This document shows, one piece after another, positions 1-8,610 of a stretch of DNA of 64,000 nucleotides. A program made the position numbers and the translations under genes. Source of the stretch: Dietzia massiliensis (GTDB lineage Bacteria; Actinomycetota; Actinomycetes; Mycobacteriales; Mycobacteriaceae); contig NZ_JAHBAV010000013.1 of NCBI RefSeq assembly GCF_018390595.1, forward strand, positions 1 to 64,000. Reading direction: 5' to 3'. The notes beneath the pieces were generated by a model. That model did no database searches and was not told where the DNA came from. It was given only the letters and a program-made list of their open reading frames with translations. Within the stretch, counting starts at the first letter, position 1. The number at the start of each line of letters is the position of its first letter.

Positions 1-399
1 CTGCGGTGACCACGGCGACGAGGGCGGCGCGACGCATGGGCACTCCTGTGGCGGGGGCGGGGGGCGGGGGCGCCCCCGGGGGCGCCGCCCCCCCCCCCCC
101 CCGGGCCCCCCCACCAATTCTTTTCCTGCCCCCTCCCCCCTCTCCGCCTGCCCCCCCCGGGGGGGGCCCCCGCCGGGCCCCCCAACCCCCCCCGCGCCCC
201 CGCCGCGCCCGCGCCCGCCGCACCGGCGTCCAAGTCCGGCCGGTGCGTGCGCCTCGCGCAGGCGCCGGACGACCGGTGCCTCCAGCGTCGACGACGCGGA
301 CTTGACGAACTCTCCCTGATCGCGGAGCTTCGTCAGAAGTTCTTTACTGGTGATACCGAACTCTTTGGCCAGTTCGTGTACCCGGGGCTTGCCTGCCAC
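1..399 (-). CDS. infB: Translation initiation factor IF-2, N-terminal fragment
   Basis: This is the 5' part of infB, running off the window edge. The GTG start at 399 follows a GAGGAG ribosome site by 4 nt. The first ~45 residues are typical of IF-2: [15 protein letters not shown], then [19 protein letters not shown] and [14 protein letters not shown]. This is the small IF2_N helical domain that precedes the long Ala/Pro/Gly linker. IF-2 is the GTPase that places initiator tRNA on the ribosome; the GTPase domains lie outside the window. The gene follows ylxR with an 82-nt gap, as usual in the nusA operon. Below about 250 the frame stays open but the sequence becomes C/G runs, including 15 C at 88-102. 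That part may be an assembly artefact rather than true linker. Confidence 0.85.
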   Translation of the reverse strand, partial: MAGKPRVHELAKEFGITSKELLTKLRDQGEFVKSASSTLEAPVVRRLREAHAPAGLGRRCGGRGRGGGAGGVGGPGGGPPRGGQAERGEGAGKELVGGPGGGGGRRPRGRPRPPPPPQECPCVAPPSSPWSPQ

Positions 400-481
400 T
401 GCTCTCCTCACTGCGAGGTCTCACGGCAGGGCTGGCCGCGCGACCTCGGTCTACATTCGATGGACGTTCATCGCTGGAGCT

Positions 482-865
482 TCACGGTGTGCTCATCGTG
501 TCTGGTCCGTTCCTCTTCTTGTGCTCCCCCGCCGGGCCGTACGGCCGACGGGTGGTGTCGTGCCCGGGGCGTAAGGCCTCGAGCACCTCCGAGATCGCGT
601 CCTGGGACACGTTCCCGGCGACCCGCAGCGACCTGATGAAGGCCTTGCGGTCGAGTGCTGTCGCGATGCACCGCTCGTCGCGGTGCACCCAGGCTCCTCG
701 TCCCACCGCCCGCCGGCGTGGATCGGGCGAGAGCGCCGCCGTCCGCGGATCGTGGACGATCCGCAGTAGCCGGGAGTCATTATCCCGGCCACGGCAACCG
801 ACGCAGGTCCGGATGGGACCCCCAGCCTCGATGGCGTCTGTCCGCCGATCCTGACGACCCGACAT
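482..865 (-). CDS. ylxR: YlxR family (DUF448) RNA-binding protein
   Basis: A small basic protein of 127 residues in the YlxR/DUF448 family. It is usually encoded between nusA and infB, and homologues have been linked to RNA binding and RNase P. The signature is visible: RTCVGCR near residue 20, followed by LLRIV, and then GRGAWVHRDERC with a C-terminal ALDRKAF segment. I chose the ATG at 865 because GAGGTGG lies about 5 nt upstream. A GTG at 922 would add 19 residues but has no ribosome site. The gene sits between nusA and infB and is probably cotranscribed with them from rimP. Confidence 0.88.
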   Translation of the reverse strand: MSGRQDRRTDAIEAGGPIRTCVGCRGRDNDSRLLRIVHDPRTAALSPDPRRRAVGRGAWVHRDERCIATALDRKAFIRSLRVAGNVSQDAISEVLEALRPGHDTTRRPYGPAGEHKKRNGPDTMSTP

Positions 866-1004
866 ACGGCCACCTCGGTCTCTCGCCGCCCGACCCGTGG
901 GGGCGGGTGAACGTGAAGTCACTGTGACAACTGATCAGTCTACAGAAGATGCTGTGTCGACACGAACGGCGCGCCCGACCGCGTGGCGCGGTGGCCGACG
1001 GGCC

Positions 1005-1991
1005 TCACTCCGCGTCGCTGTGGATGTCGATCCGCCACTGGGTGAGGCGGTGTGCCAGGCGGGCGTTCTGCCCTTCCTTACCGATCGCCAGGGAGAGTTG
1101 GTAGTCCGGCACGACGACCCGGGCCGCCCTCGCCTGCTCGTCCGCGACGGTGACCGAGATCACCTTCGCTGGCGACAGGGCGTTCCCCACGAACACGGTC
1201 GGGTCATCGTCGTAGTCGACGATGTCGATCTTCTCGCCGTTCAGCTCCGCCATCACGGCACGGACGCGTGCGCCGTTCGGGCCGATGCACGCACCCTTGG
1301 CGTTGAGACCGGAGATGGTGGACTCGACCGCGATCTTCGTGCGGTGCCCGGCCTCCCTCGCGATCGCCGCGATGCGCACCGAACCGTCGCCGATCTCGGG
1401 AACCTCGAGGGCGAAGAGCCCACGGACGAGATCCGGGTGTGTCCGGGACAGTGACACGGAGGCCCCGTGCGGACCCTTGTGGACACCCACCACGTGACAC
1501 TTGATGCGGTCGCCGTGCCGGTAGCTCTCGCCGGGCACCTGCTCGGCCGGGGCGATCGTGCCCTCGGTGCCGCCGTTCTCCGGACCGATGTGGACCACCA
1601 CGATGCCCCGGGCGTTGGCCCGCGAATCGGACTGGATGACGCCGCTGACGACCTCACCCTCGCGCGTGACGAGATCACCGTAGATGCGATCGGTCTCCGC
1701 TTCACGCAGGCGCTGCAGGATGATCTGCCGCGCGGTCGCGGCCGCAACCCGCCCGAAGTCGGAGGGGGTGACGTCGAACTCGCCGATGCGGTTGCCGTCC
1801 TCGTCGACCTCTGCTGCCAACACGGCGACGGTGCCGGCCTTGCGGTCCAGCGCGATCCGGGCCACGCGGTGCGCTCCGTCGGTTCGCTTGTAGGCGGTGA
1901 GAAGCGCGTTTTCCAGCGTCTGCACCAGATCATCCAGCGGGATCTCGCGCTCCAGGGACAGCATGTTGAGCGCTGCCATGTCGATGTTCAA
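1005..1991 (-). CDS. nusA: Transcription termination/antitermination factor NusA
   Basis: NusA of 328 residues; it binds RNA polymerase and nascent RNA to control pausing, termination and rRNA antitermination. The N-terminal RNAP-binding domain starts [10 protein letters not shown], followed by an S1 domain around residues 130-200. Two KH domains follow, visible as [14 protein letters not shown] and [15 protein letters not shown] near the C terminus. The C-terminal acidic repeats of E. coli NusA are absent, as is normal for actinobacteria. I chose the TTG at 1991: it restores the conserved N terminus and has AGAAGGAG 7 nt upstream. It overlaps the rimP stop as TTGA, which suggests translational coupling. 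An ATG at 1979 is the alternative. Confidence 0.95.
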   Translation of the reverse strand: MNIDMAALNMLSLEREIPLDDLVQTLENALLTAYKRTDGAHRVARIALDRKAGTVAVLAAEVDEDGNRIGEFDVTPSDFGRVAAATARQIILQRLREAETDRIYGDLVTREGEVVSGVIQSDSRANARGIVVVHIGPENGGTEGTIAPAEQVPGESYRHGDRIKCHVVGVHKGPHGASVSLSRTHPDLVRGLFALEVPEIGDGSVRIAAIAREAGHRTKIAVESTISGLNAKGACIGPNGARVRAVMAELNGEKIDIVDYDDDPTVFVGNALSPAKVISVTVADEQARAARVVVPDYQLSLAIGKEGQNARLAHRLTQWRIDIHSDAE

Positions 1992-2530
1992 CGGTCTTCT
2001 CCTTCTCGCGCGCCACGACCGGGGTCCCCCGGCTCCGACAGCAGGTCCAGCTCGTCCTCCGGGGCGGGCCGGAACTCGACCCGGATCACGGCGTGGGCCA
2101 CCTGGTCCAACGCCACCGGCTCCACCTTCTTCTCCCGCGCTCCGGACACGAGACGGACCACTCCCGCGCCCTCGTCCAGGTCGCCGACCCGTGCGCGGGA
2201 CGGGCCCTTCGCGCCCTGTACGTACGTGATATCCACCTGGCGCCCACGGGCCCGACGCCAGTGCCTCGGCTGCTCGAGGGGTGCGTCGACCCCACGGCTG
2301 GTCACCTCGAGGGTCACCGGTCGGTCGGGCCCGCCCCATCCCTCGGCGAGCGGATCGAGGTCGGTCGACAGATCGGCCAGGTCGTCGAGTGAGACCCCGG
2401 CGTCCCCGTCCACGACGATCGTCACGCGCCAGGCGGACGAGCGGGCGTCCTCCCGGATGTCCTCGAGATCGAGGCCGCGGTCGGATACCGCTCTGAGAAT
2501 GTGGGCCCTGTCGGGCTCGGGGACGATCAC
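1988..2530 (-). CDS. rimP: Ribosome maturation factor RimP
   Basis: RimP, needed for 30S subunit maturation. The protein has the usual two-domain form: an N-terminal alpha/beta domain with RGLDLEDI and [16 protein letters not shown], then a Sm-like C-terminal domain with [14 protein letters not shown]. The GTG at 2530 follows CAGGAG by 4 nt and gives 180 residues beginning [12 protein letters not shown], close to the family N terminus. A GTG at 2587 would add 19 residues and has a weaker GAGG site. It is the first gene of the rimP-nusA-ylxR-infB operon and overlaps the nusA start by 4 nt. An acidic tail ending GAREGEDR is present. Confidence 0.93.
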   Translation of the reverse strand: MIVPEPDRAHILRAVSDRGLDLEDIREDARSSAWRVTIVVDGDAGVSLDDLADLSTDLDPLAEGWGGPDRPVTLEVTSRGVDAPLEQPRHWRRARGRQVDITYVQGAKGPSRARVGDLDEGAGVVRLVSGAREKKVEPVALDQVAHAVIRVEFRPAPEDELDLLSEPGDPGRGAREGEDR

Positions 2531-2634
2531 TGTGCTCCTGGAGTGCGGGCCGGGGAACCCGTCCGGGACGCGGACGGGCCGCATCACTGTACCGCCTCGA
2601 CGCCCCCACCTCCGAGCCCTGGCAGGATGTCGGA

Positions 2635-3108
2635 GTGCCCCATTCCGCCCCCGTGGTCCTCTCCCGCCGTCGATTCGTGGGCGCGGCCGTCTGCGTCACC
2701 GGGTTCGCGGTCGCCGGCGGCTGCGCGCTGCCCGCGGTCGTCGACCGTCCGGACCCGCTGATCCCGTTGATCGACGCTGCCACCCGCGACGCCCGCGAGT
2801 TGGCGGCTGCGGACGCCACCCACGGGGACCGCGTCGGCGCGTTGCGCCGGATCGCCGACGCCCGTCGGATGCACGCCGACGCGCTCGCGGGACTGACGGA
2901 CACCGCGGACGAGGGCGAGGGCGAGGAGCAGCCGGCGACACCGGCCCCGCCTCCGGTGTGCCCGCCCGTCGACGAGGTACGGGCCAGGTTGCGTGCGGAC
3001 GCGGCGCTGGCCGCGGACGTCGCGGCGGAGATCGACGGGGCCCGCGCCGAGATCGCCGGTGCCGTCTCCGCGGCGTGCACGGCCGCCGCCGAGGTGGTGC
3101 TCGCATGA
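2635..3108 (+). CDS. Tat-dependent lipoprotein, hypothetical
   Basis: A 157-residue exported protein of unknown function. The N terminus has a twin-arginine signal (SRRRF, residues 10-14), a hydrophobic segment, and a lipobox ending at Cys30 (VAGGC). It should therefore be exported by Tat and lipid-anchored outside the membrane. The mature part is alanine-rich and predicted helical, with an acidic Glu/Gly stretch near residues 93-98 and a short Pro-rich CPP segment. The GTG start has AGGA 7 nt upstream. It is divergent from rimP and overlaps the next gene by 4 nt (ATGA). A paired gene in the same place is seen in other Mycobacteriales (Rv2843/Rv2844 region); the function is not known. Confidence 0.85.
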   Translation: MPHSAPVVLSRRRFVGAAVCVTGFAVAGGCALPAVVDRPDPLIPLIDAATRDARELAAADATHGDRVGALRRIADARRMHADALAGLTDTADEGEGEEQPATPAPPPVCPPVDEVRARLRADAALAADVAAEIDGARAEIAGAVSAACTAAAEVVLA

Positions 3109-3509
3109 GCCGGGCCGTGGGACTGGCGGCGGAGGACGCCGCGGTGTACGGGTACGGACTCGTCCTCTCCCGCGCCGACGCGAGTATCCGCGCGGCCGTC
3201 CGGCGCGAACTGGCCGCCCACCGTGCCCGCCGCGACGAGGCGGAACGACTGTGGCCGGGATCCCCGCCGGCGCCGGTGGGGTACCTCGCGGGACCGGAGA
3301 CCCCGTCCTCCCCGGTCCTCCTGGCCATCCGACTGGAGTCGGACTGCTGTGAGGCGTGGCGGGTGGAGCTCGGCCGTTCGGACTCGCCGGAGATGCGCAG
3401 GTTCTGCGTGGACGCCCTCAGCGCGGCGGCGGTGCAGCTCGCGCGATGGAGGACGTTGGTCCCGGGCGCCCCGTTCGAGGCGTTGCCCGGGTTCCCGCCC
3501 TCCGCCTGA
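3105..3509 (+). CDS. DUF4439 (ferritin-like fold) protein
   Basis: A 134-residue protein matching the DUF4439 pattern: a helical bundle starting [18 protein letters not shown], with the later LARWR segment. Families of this kind are predicted to have a ferritin-like fold, but I do not see a full set of Glu/His di-metal ligands and assign no activity. There is no signal peptide, so it may be cytoplasmic. The ATG overlaps the stop of the preceding Tat lipoprotein, so the two are almost certainly cotranslated. It converges on proS with only 5 nt between the two stops. Confidence 0.83.
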   Translation: MSRAVGLAAEDAAVYGYGLVLSRADASIRAAVRRELAAHRARRDEAERLWPGSPPAPVGYLAGPETPSSPVLLAIRLESDCCEAWRVELGRSDSPEMRRFCVDALSAAAVQLARWRTLVPGAPFEALPGFPPSA

Positions 3510-3514
3510 CGGCT

Positions 3515-5266
3515 CTAGTGCCCGGCGCCGATGAGCCGGATGATCTCCTCGGCGGCACCGTCGACCGCCACCTGCGTGACGTCGCCGGTGGCGCGGTGGC
3601 GGAGCTCGACCGTCCCCTCGGACCAGCCGCGACCCACCACGACGACCCAGGGCACGCCGATGAGTTCGGCGTCCTTGAACTTCACGCCCGGTGAGGCCTT
3701 GCGATCGTCGAAGAGGACCTCGAGTCGCGCCCGGTCGAACGCCTCCACGAGGGTCGCCGCCCCGTCGATCGCTGCCTGGTCCTTGTTGGCGATCACCACG
3801 TGCACGTCGGCCGGCGCGGCCTCCGCGGGCCAGACGAGGCCCTTGTCGTCGGCGAACTGCTCGGCGAGGACGGCGACCAGGCGCGAGACGCCGATCCCGT
3901 ACGAGCCCATCGTGACGCGTGCGGGCTTTCCGTTCTCCCCCAGCACGTCGAACCCGAAGGCATCGGTGTACTTGCGGCCGAGCTGGAAGATGTGGCCGAT
4001 CTCGATACCGCGGGCGAGCGTGAGGGTGCCGTGACCGTCCGGTGCCGGATCGCCCTCGCGGACCTCGGCGACCTCGATCGTCCCGTCGGGCGTGAAGTCG
4101 CGCCCGCACACCAGGTCCACGACGTGGCGGCCCGGCGCGTCGGCGCCGGTGATCCATGCGGTGCCCTCGACCACCCGGGGATCGACCAGGTACCGGACCT
4201 CGTTGTCCCGGAGCGCCCGGGGGCCGATGTACCCCTTGACGAGGAAGGGGTTGGCGGCGAAGTCGGCTTCCTCCAGGATCGCGACCTCGGCGGGCTCGAG
4301 GGCGGCCTCGACCCGCTTCATGTCCACCTCACGGTCGCCGGGCAGGCCCACCGCCAGGAGCTCCCACTCCTCGCCGGGGCGGCGCACCTTGAGCATCACG
4401 TTCTTCAGCGTGTCGGCGGCGCCGACCTCTCGGCCGAGACCGGCGGTGTTCGCCCACGCGACCAGCGAGTCGATGGTCGGGGTGTCGGGTGTGTCGTGGA
4501 CGGTCGCCTCGGGCAGCCCCTCCAGCGGACGTGCGGGGGGCGCGGGGGTGACGACGGCCTCGACGTTGGCCGCGTACGCTCCGTCCGTCGATCGCACGAA
4601 CGTGTCCTCCCCGGCGGCCGACACCGCGAGGAACTCCTCCGACGCCGATCCGCCCATCGCGCCGGACGTGGCCGCACAGATGACGTACTCGATGCCCAGT
4701 CGGTCGAAGATCCGCTGGTACGCGTCACGATGCGCCTGGTACGAGCGCTCGAGCCCGGCGTCGTCGACATCGAAGGAGTAGGAGTCCTTCATGACGAACT
4801 CGCGGCCGCGCAGGATTCCGGCGCGGGGCCGCTCCTCGTCGCGGTACTTGGTCTGGATCTGGTACAGGGTGACCGGCAGGTCCTTGTACGACGAGTACTC
4901 GCCCTGCACCGTGAGCGTGAAGAGCTCCTCGTGGGTGGGCCCGAGCATCATGTCGTTGCCCTTGCGGTCCTTGAGGCGGAACAGGGCCGGACCGTATTCG
5001 GTCCACCGGCCGGTGGTCTCGTACGGCTCGCGGGGCAGGAGCGCGGGCAGGCTGATCTCCTGGGCGCCGAAGGCGTCCATCTCCTCGCGGACCACCTGCT
5101 CGACCCGCCTGAGCGTGCGCAGCCCCAGCGGGAGCCAGGAGTACACACCGGGCGCGACGCGGCGGATGTAGCCGGCGCGGACGAGCAGCTTGTGGCTGAG
5201 GACCTCGGCGTCCGACGGGTCGTCGCGGAGGGTGCGGAGGAACAGGTGGGACAGGCGCGTGATCAC
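3515..5266 (-). CDS. proS: Prolyl-tRNA synthetase (bacterial type)
   Basis: ProRS of 583 residues, which charges tRNA-Pro. It is the long bacterial form: class II catalytic motifs in the N-terminal half ([18 protein letters not shown], motif 1; [24 protein letters not shown], motif 2) with an inserted editing domain around residues 225-400. Motif 3 is seen as [12 protein letters not shown], followed by the anticodon-binding domain ending [11 protein letters not shown]. The GTG at 5266 gives the standard [17 protein letters not shown] start. There is no clear ribosome site; a TANNNT -10-like element ends 8 nt upstream, so a leaderless mRNA is possible. The gene is divergent from yaaA. Confidence 0.97.
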   Translation of the reverse strand: MITRLSHLFLRTLRDDPSDAEVLSHKLLVRAGYIRRVAPGVYSWLPLGLRTLRRVEQVVREEMDAFGAQEISLPALLPREPYETTGRWTEYGPALFRLKDRKGNDMMLGPTHEELFTLTVQGEYSSYKDLPVTLYQIQTKYRDEERPRAGILRGREFVMKDSYSFDVDDAGLERSYQAHRDAYQRIFDRLGIEYVICAATSGAMGGSASEEFLAVSAAGEDTFVRSTDGAYAANVEAVVTPAPPARPLEGLPEATVHDTPDTPTIDSLVAWANTAGLGREVGAADTLKNVMLKVRRPGEEWELLAVGLPGDREVDMKRVEAALEPAEVAILEEADFAANPFLVKGYIGPRALRDNEVRYLVDPRVVEGTAWITGADAPGRHVVDLVCGRDFTPDGTIEVAEVREGDPAPDGHGTLTLARGIEIGHIFQLGRKYTDAFGFDVLGENGKPARVTMGSYGIGVSRLVAVLAEQFADDKGLVWPAEAAPADVHVVIANKDQAAIDGAATLVEAFDRARLEVLFDDRKASPGVKFKDAELIGVPWVVVVGRGWSEGTVELRHRATGDVTQVAVDGAAEEIIRLIGAGH

Positions 5267-5274
5267 GGTGATCC

Positions 5275-5280
5275 AGAGTA
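5275..5280 (-). promoter_or_regulatory. Candidate leaderless -10 element for proS
   Basis: The minus strand reads TACTCT, matching TANNNT, and ends 8 nt before the proS GTG. No Shine-Dalgarno sequence is present in that gap. This arrangement is typical of actinobacterial leaderless genes. No good -35 is seen, so the call rests on the hexamer and spacing only. Confidence 0.35.
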
Positions 5281-5310
5281 GCCGCCGGGGGTGCCGGACC
5301 GGCCCGACGG

Positions 5311-5316
5311 TAGCCT
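5311..5316 (+). promoter_or_regulatory. Candidate leaderless -10 element for yaaA
   Basis: TAGCCT matches TANNNT and is followed by exactly 7 nt before the yaaA GTG at 5324. There is no ribosome site. With the proS element it would form a pair of divergent leaderless promoters about 30 nt apart. Confidence 0.35.
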
Positions 5317-5323
5317 CTGCCGG

Positions 5324-6073
5324 GTGCGTATCCTCCTCTCGCCTTCCGAGACGAAGTCCGTCGGCGGCTCCGGTACCCCGCTCGATCTCACGGCGCTCTC
5401 GCTACCGTCTCTCGGCGACACCCGGAAGATGGTCGCCGACTCGCTGGTCTCCCTGTGCACCGGTGACCCGGAGGCTGCGCGCGCCGCTCTGGGGCTGAGC
5501 GAGCGACTCGCGGGCGAGGTCGACCTGAACGCGCAGCTGTGGTCGTCCCCCACCGCCCCGGCCTTGAGCCGGTACACGGGCGTCCTCTACGACGCGCTCG
5601 ACCAGCCGTCGCTGAGCGGCGCCGCGCGATCACGGGCCGAGGCGCGCCTGTGGATCGGCTCCGCGCTCTACGGCCTCGTCGGCGCCTCCGACCCGATTCC
5701 CCACTACCGGCTCTCCGCGGCGACGAAACTGCCCGGGCTGGGGACGCTTCGCTCGGTGTGGAAGCCGTCGCTCACCGCCGCCACCGCGGCGTGGGCCGAC
5801 GACCTCGTCGTGGACCTCCGTTCGGGCGGCTACCACCAGCTCGGTCCAGTCCCGGGCGCGGTGACGGTCGACGTGGTCACGGAGTATCCGGACGGCACCC
5901 GCAAGGTGGTCTCCCATTTCTCCAAGTTCCACAAGGGGCTGCTCGCGCGGACCCTCGCGACGTCGCGGGCGGAGATGGACGACGTCGCCTCGCTGCTCCG
6001 GGTGGCACGTCGTGCCGGCCACACGGTCGAGCACGAGTCCGACTCGGTCGTCACGATGGTCACCGCCCCCTGA
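5324..6073 (+). CDS. yaaA: YaaA family peroxide-stress protein (DUF328)
   Basis: A 249-residue YaaA/DUF328 protein. The E. coli member limits free iron and oxidative DNA damage under peroxide stress and binds DNA; the biochemical role elsewhere is open. The N terminus [11 protein letters not shown] carries the family SPSETK motif, and later segments [23 protein letters not shown] and [15 protein letters not shown] match the family core. I chose the GTG at 5324, where this conserved start begins, rather than upstream codons. It is divergent from proS and convergent with the downstream monooxygenase. Confidence 0.88.
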   Translation: MRILLSPSETKSVGGSGTPLDLTALSLPSLGDTRKMVADSLVSLCTGDPEAARAALGLSERLAGEVDLNAQLWSSPTAPALSRYTGVLYDALDQPSLSGAARSRAEARLWIGSALYGLVGASDPIPHYRLSAATKLPGLGTLRSVWKPSLTAATAAWADDLVVDLRSGGYHQLGPVPGAVTVDVVTEYPDGTRKVVSHFSKFHKGLLARTLATSRAEMDDVASLLRVARRAGHTVEHESDSVVTMVTAP

Positions 6074-6081
6074 GCCGACGA

Positions 6082-6138
6082 CCCCGCACGGGGCATCGCC
6101 CCCGGGCGGGCCTCCCCGGGCGGCCTCCCCGGGCGGGC
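6082..6138. repeat. GC-rich hairpin and direct repeats between convergent genes
   Basis: A CCCCG-CA-CGGGG inverted repeat (6082-6093) is followed by three near copies of a 13-14 bp unit, CCCCGGGCGG(G)CCT, at about 6100-6138. The CCCGGG cores can pair with one another. It lies between the stops of yaaA and the monooxygenase, so it may end transcription from both sides. No U-tract is present. Confidence 0.4.
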
Positions 6139-6157
6139 CACCGTCACCCGGCGGGGA

Positions 6158-7189
6158 TCAGCGCCAGCCCAGCTCCGGCGCGACATGGTTGAGGATCGAC
6201 TCGAGCAGGTGGGCGTTGTAGTCGACGCCGAGCTGGGTCGGAACGGTCACGAGCAGGGTGTCGGCCGCGCTGATCGCCTCGTCGGCCCGGAGCTGTTCGA
6301 CCAGCTCCTCGGGCTCGGCCGCGTACGAGCGGCCGAAGACCGCACGCAGGCCCGGTTCGATGTCCCCGAACTGATCTCCGCGTTGCCCGCCGCCCAGGAA
6401 GTAGCGCCGGTCGGCGTCGGAGGTGATGGCGACGATCGACCGGGATACCGAGACCCTCGGCGCGAAACCGTGGTCGTGGCGCGCCCACTCCTCCCGGAAC
6501 GCCTCGATCTGCCGGCGCTGCTGGACGTGCAGCGGCTCTCCGGACTCGTCCGCCTTCAAGGTGGAGGACATGAGGTGCATCCCCGTCGAGGCGGCCCACC
6601 GGGCGGTCGCGTCGGAGGCGGCGCCCCACCAGATGCGTTCCCGCAGGCCCTCGGAGTGGGGCTCGATGCGCAGGAGCCCCGGCGGGTTGGGGAACATCGG
6701 ACGCGGATTGGGTTCGCCGAACGCCGCGCCCTCGACCGCCCGGAGGAAGACCTCCGTGTGGCGGCGGGCCATGTCCGCGTCCGTCTCCCCCTCCCCGGGC
6801 CGGAAACCGAAGTAGCGCCAGCCGTCGATCACCTGCTCGGGCGATCCACGGGAGACCCCGAGCTGGACGCGCCCGCCGGCGAGGAGATCGGCAGCAGCGA
6901 TGTCCTCGGCGAATCCGAGCGGATTGACGTAGCGCATGTCCACCACGCCGGTACCGATCTCGATCCGACGGGTCCGGGCGCCGACGGCCGCGAGCAACGG
7001 GGCGGGGGTCCCGAGCTGGCGGGCGAAGTGGTGGACCCGGAAGTACGCGCCGTCCGCGCCGAGTTCCTCCGCCGCCTCCGCGAGCTCGACGCTCTGGAGC
7101 AACGCGTCGGAGGCGGACCGGACCGCGGAGTCCGGATGGTCCATCCAGTGTCCGAAGGACAGGAAGCCGATCTTCTTGGGTGTGCCCAC
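6158..7189 (-). CDS. LLM-class flavin-dependent oxidoreductase
   Basis: A 343-residue luciferase-like (TIM-barrel) monooxygenase that should use reduced F420 or FMN. The start VGTPKKIGFLSFGHW is followed by LAEAAEELGADGAYFRVHHFARQ and EIGTGVVDMRYVNPLGFAEDIAAADLL. Next is GRVQLGVSRGSPEQVIDG, the usual strand and cofactor-site order for the bacterial luciferase family. Substrate and cofactor cannot be read from sequence. The GTG at 7189 fits the family N terminus, although no strong ribosome site is visible. It lies downstream of cysG in the same direction with a 59-nt gap and may share its transcript. Confidence 0.85.
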   Translation of the reverse strand: MGTPKKIGFLSFGHWMDHPDSAVRSASDALLQSVELAEAAEELGADGAYFRVHHFARQLGTPAPLLAAVGARTRRIEIGTGVVDMRYVNPLGFAEDIAAADLLAGGRVQLGVSRGSPEQVIDGWRYFGFRPGEGETDADMARRHTEVFLRAVEGAAFGEPNPRPMFPNPPGLLRIEPHSEGLRERIWWGAASDATARWAASTGMHLMSSTLKADESGEPLHVQQRRQIEAFREEWARHDHGFAPRVSVSRSIVAITSDADRRYFLGGGQRGDQFGDIEPGLRAVFGRSYAAEPEELVEQLRADEAISAADTLLVTVPTQLGVDYNAHLLESILNHVAPELGWR

Positions 7190-7248
7190 GACGCCATCAT
7201 GCCGGAGGTCGGCGCGGAACCGCGGCGCCGCGGGCGCGACCGGGTGCG

Positions 7249-8475
7249 TCAGTCGGCGGCGAGCACCTGTGGGAGGCCGGTGACGTCGCCGATCACGACG
7301 ATGGCCGGCGGCCGCACCTCGTGCTCGTCGAGGGTCGCGGCCAGGGTGCCGAGGGTGCAACGGTATGTCGACTGGCCCTCGAGGCTGCCGTCGACGACCA
7401 CCGCGGCCGGAGTCTCGGGCGACCGGCCGCCGGCCATGAGCGACCCGGCGATCGCCGGCGAATTCTTGACGCCCATCAGCACGACGAGCGTGCCACGCAT
7501 CCGTGCGAGCGCCTCCCAGTCGATGAGGGACCCCGGGTGCCCGGGGGGGAGGTGTCCGGAGACGACGGTCAGCTCGTGGGTCATCCCGCGGTTCGTGACG
7601 GGGATGCCCGCGAGGGCGGGTACGGCGAGCGCGCTGGACACGCCCGGCACGACCGTGCACGGGATCCCGGCCTCCGCGCAGGCCTGGGCCTCCTCGAAGC
7701 CACGTCCGTAGAGGAAGGGGTCGCCGCCCTTGAGCCGCACCACGAACTTCCCGGCCCGCGCCCGGCTCACGAGTACCTCGTTGATCGCGTCCTGGGCCAT
7801 CGCGCGGCCGTACGGGATCTTCGCTGCGTCGACGATCTCGACGTCCGCGCGTAGTTCGGCGAGCGGACGCTGCGGGGCCAGCCGGTCGGCGACCACCACG
7901 TCGGCGCGGGCGAGCAGTCGGCGCCCACGGACCGTCATGAGGTCGTCCGCCCCCGGCCCCCCTCCGACGAGGGCGACGGTCCCGCGTAGGGATTCGTCGA
8001 CCTCCGGGGCCTCGGCACCGGCCTCGTCGAGGGCCTTCGCGACGACGTCGCGCGCCTCGGCGGTCCGGTCGCGGTCACCGGTGAGGACCGACACGAGCAT
8101 CTGCCCCCGCCGGACGACGGCGGGGGTCACGGCTGTGCCGGACGTGACGGCGTCGGAGCGGACGCAGAAGGTACGGTACTGCTCCGCCTCTGCGGCGACG
8201 CGGGCGTTCACCAGGGAGTTCCTGGTCGCGGCCACCGCATACCACGCGCCCTCGAGATCCCCCGTCCGGTACTCGCGGGGTTCCCACCAGACACGGCCCG
8301 CGTCGATGAGCCCCTGGAGAGTGGGCGTGACCTCCGGGCTGATGAGGTGGACGACCGCGCCGGCCTCGAGCAGCACGGGGACGCGGCGTTGCGCCACGGA
8401 TCCACCGCCGATCACCACGACGCGACGGCCCTCGAGGTCCAGGCCGACGGGGTACGGGTTCACTGGCCGGATCAT
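7249..8475 (-). CDS. cysG: Sirohaem synthase (precorrin-2 dehydrogenase / uroporphyrinogen-III methyltransferase)
   Basis: A 408-residue bifunctional enzyme. The N-terminal part is the NAD-dependent precorrin-2 dehydrogenase/ferrochelatase domain, with GGGSVAQRR at residues 23-31. The C-terminal part from about residue 165 is the SAM uroporphyrinogen-III C-methyltransferase, with VGGGPGADDLMTVRG, VVRLKGGDPFLYGRGFEE and VVPGVSSA. It makes sirohaem for sulfite and nitrite reductases. Length fits the actinobacterial form (about 405 residues). The ATG start follows a GGATCGGGG stretch. No sulfate or nitrite genes are adjacent, so the pathway partners lie elsewhere. Confidence 0.94.
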   Translation of the reverse strand: MIRPVNPYPVGLDLEGRRVVVIGGGSVAQRRVPVLLEAGAVVHLISPEVTPTLQGLIDAGRVWWEPREYRTGDLEGAWYAVAATRNSLVNARVAAEAEQYRTFCVRSDAVTSGTAVTPAVVRRGQMLVSVLTGDRDRTAEARDVVAKALDEAGAEAPEVDESLRGTVALVGGGPGADDLMTVRGRRLLARADVVVADRLAPQRPLAELRADVEIVDAAKIPYGRAMAQDAINEVLVSRARAGKFVVRLKGGDPFLYGRGFEEAQACAEAGIPCTVVPGVSSALAVPALAGIPVTNRGMTHELTVVSGHLPPGHPGSLIDWEALARMRGTLVVLMGVKNSPAIAGSLMAGGRSPETPAAVVVDGSLEGQSTYRCTLGTLAATLDEHEVRPPAIVVIGDVTGLPQVLAAD

Positions 8476-8535
8476 GCCCCGATCCTATCCGCCGTCGGCG
8501 GCGTCCCGGTCGTCGACCCGGGCCGTGTGAGACGA

Positions 8536-8576
8536 CTCATCCCCCGGCCTCGTCGAGGAGGCGGCCGGGGGATGAG
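8536..8576 (-). terminator. Hairpin terminator downstream of mqo
   Basis: A perfect 14-bp inverted repeat (CTCATCCCCCGGCC at 8536-8549 and its complement at 8563-8576) with a 13-nt loop. It begins 35 nt after the mqo stop and lies before the cysG start. There is no U-tract, as is common in high-GC actinobacteria. Confidence 0.7.
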
Positions 8577-8610
8577 GGCGTCGGGACGGCGGCGCGACGG
8601 CGCCGGTCGA

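Noticed and set aside
1467..3104. Plus-strand frame opposite nusA and rimP joined to the DUF4439 gene
   Set aside because: Only the last 135 codons (from 3105) are real; the upstream part is antisense to nusA and rimP.
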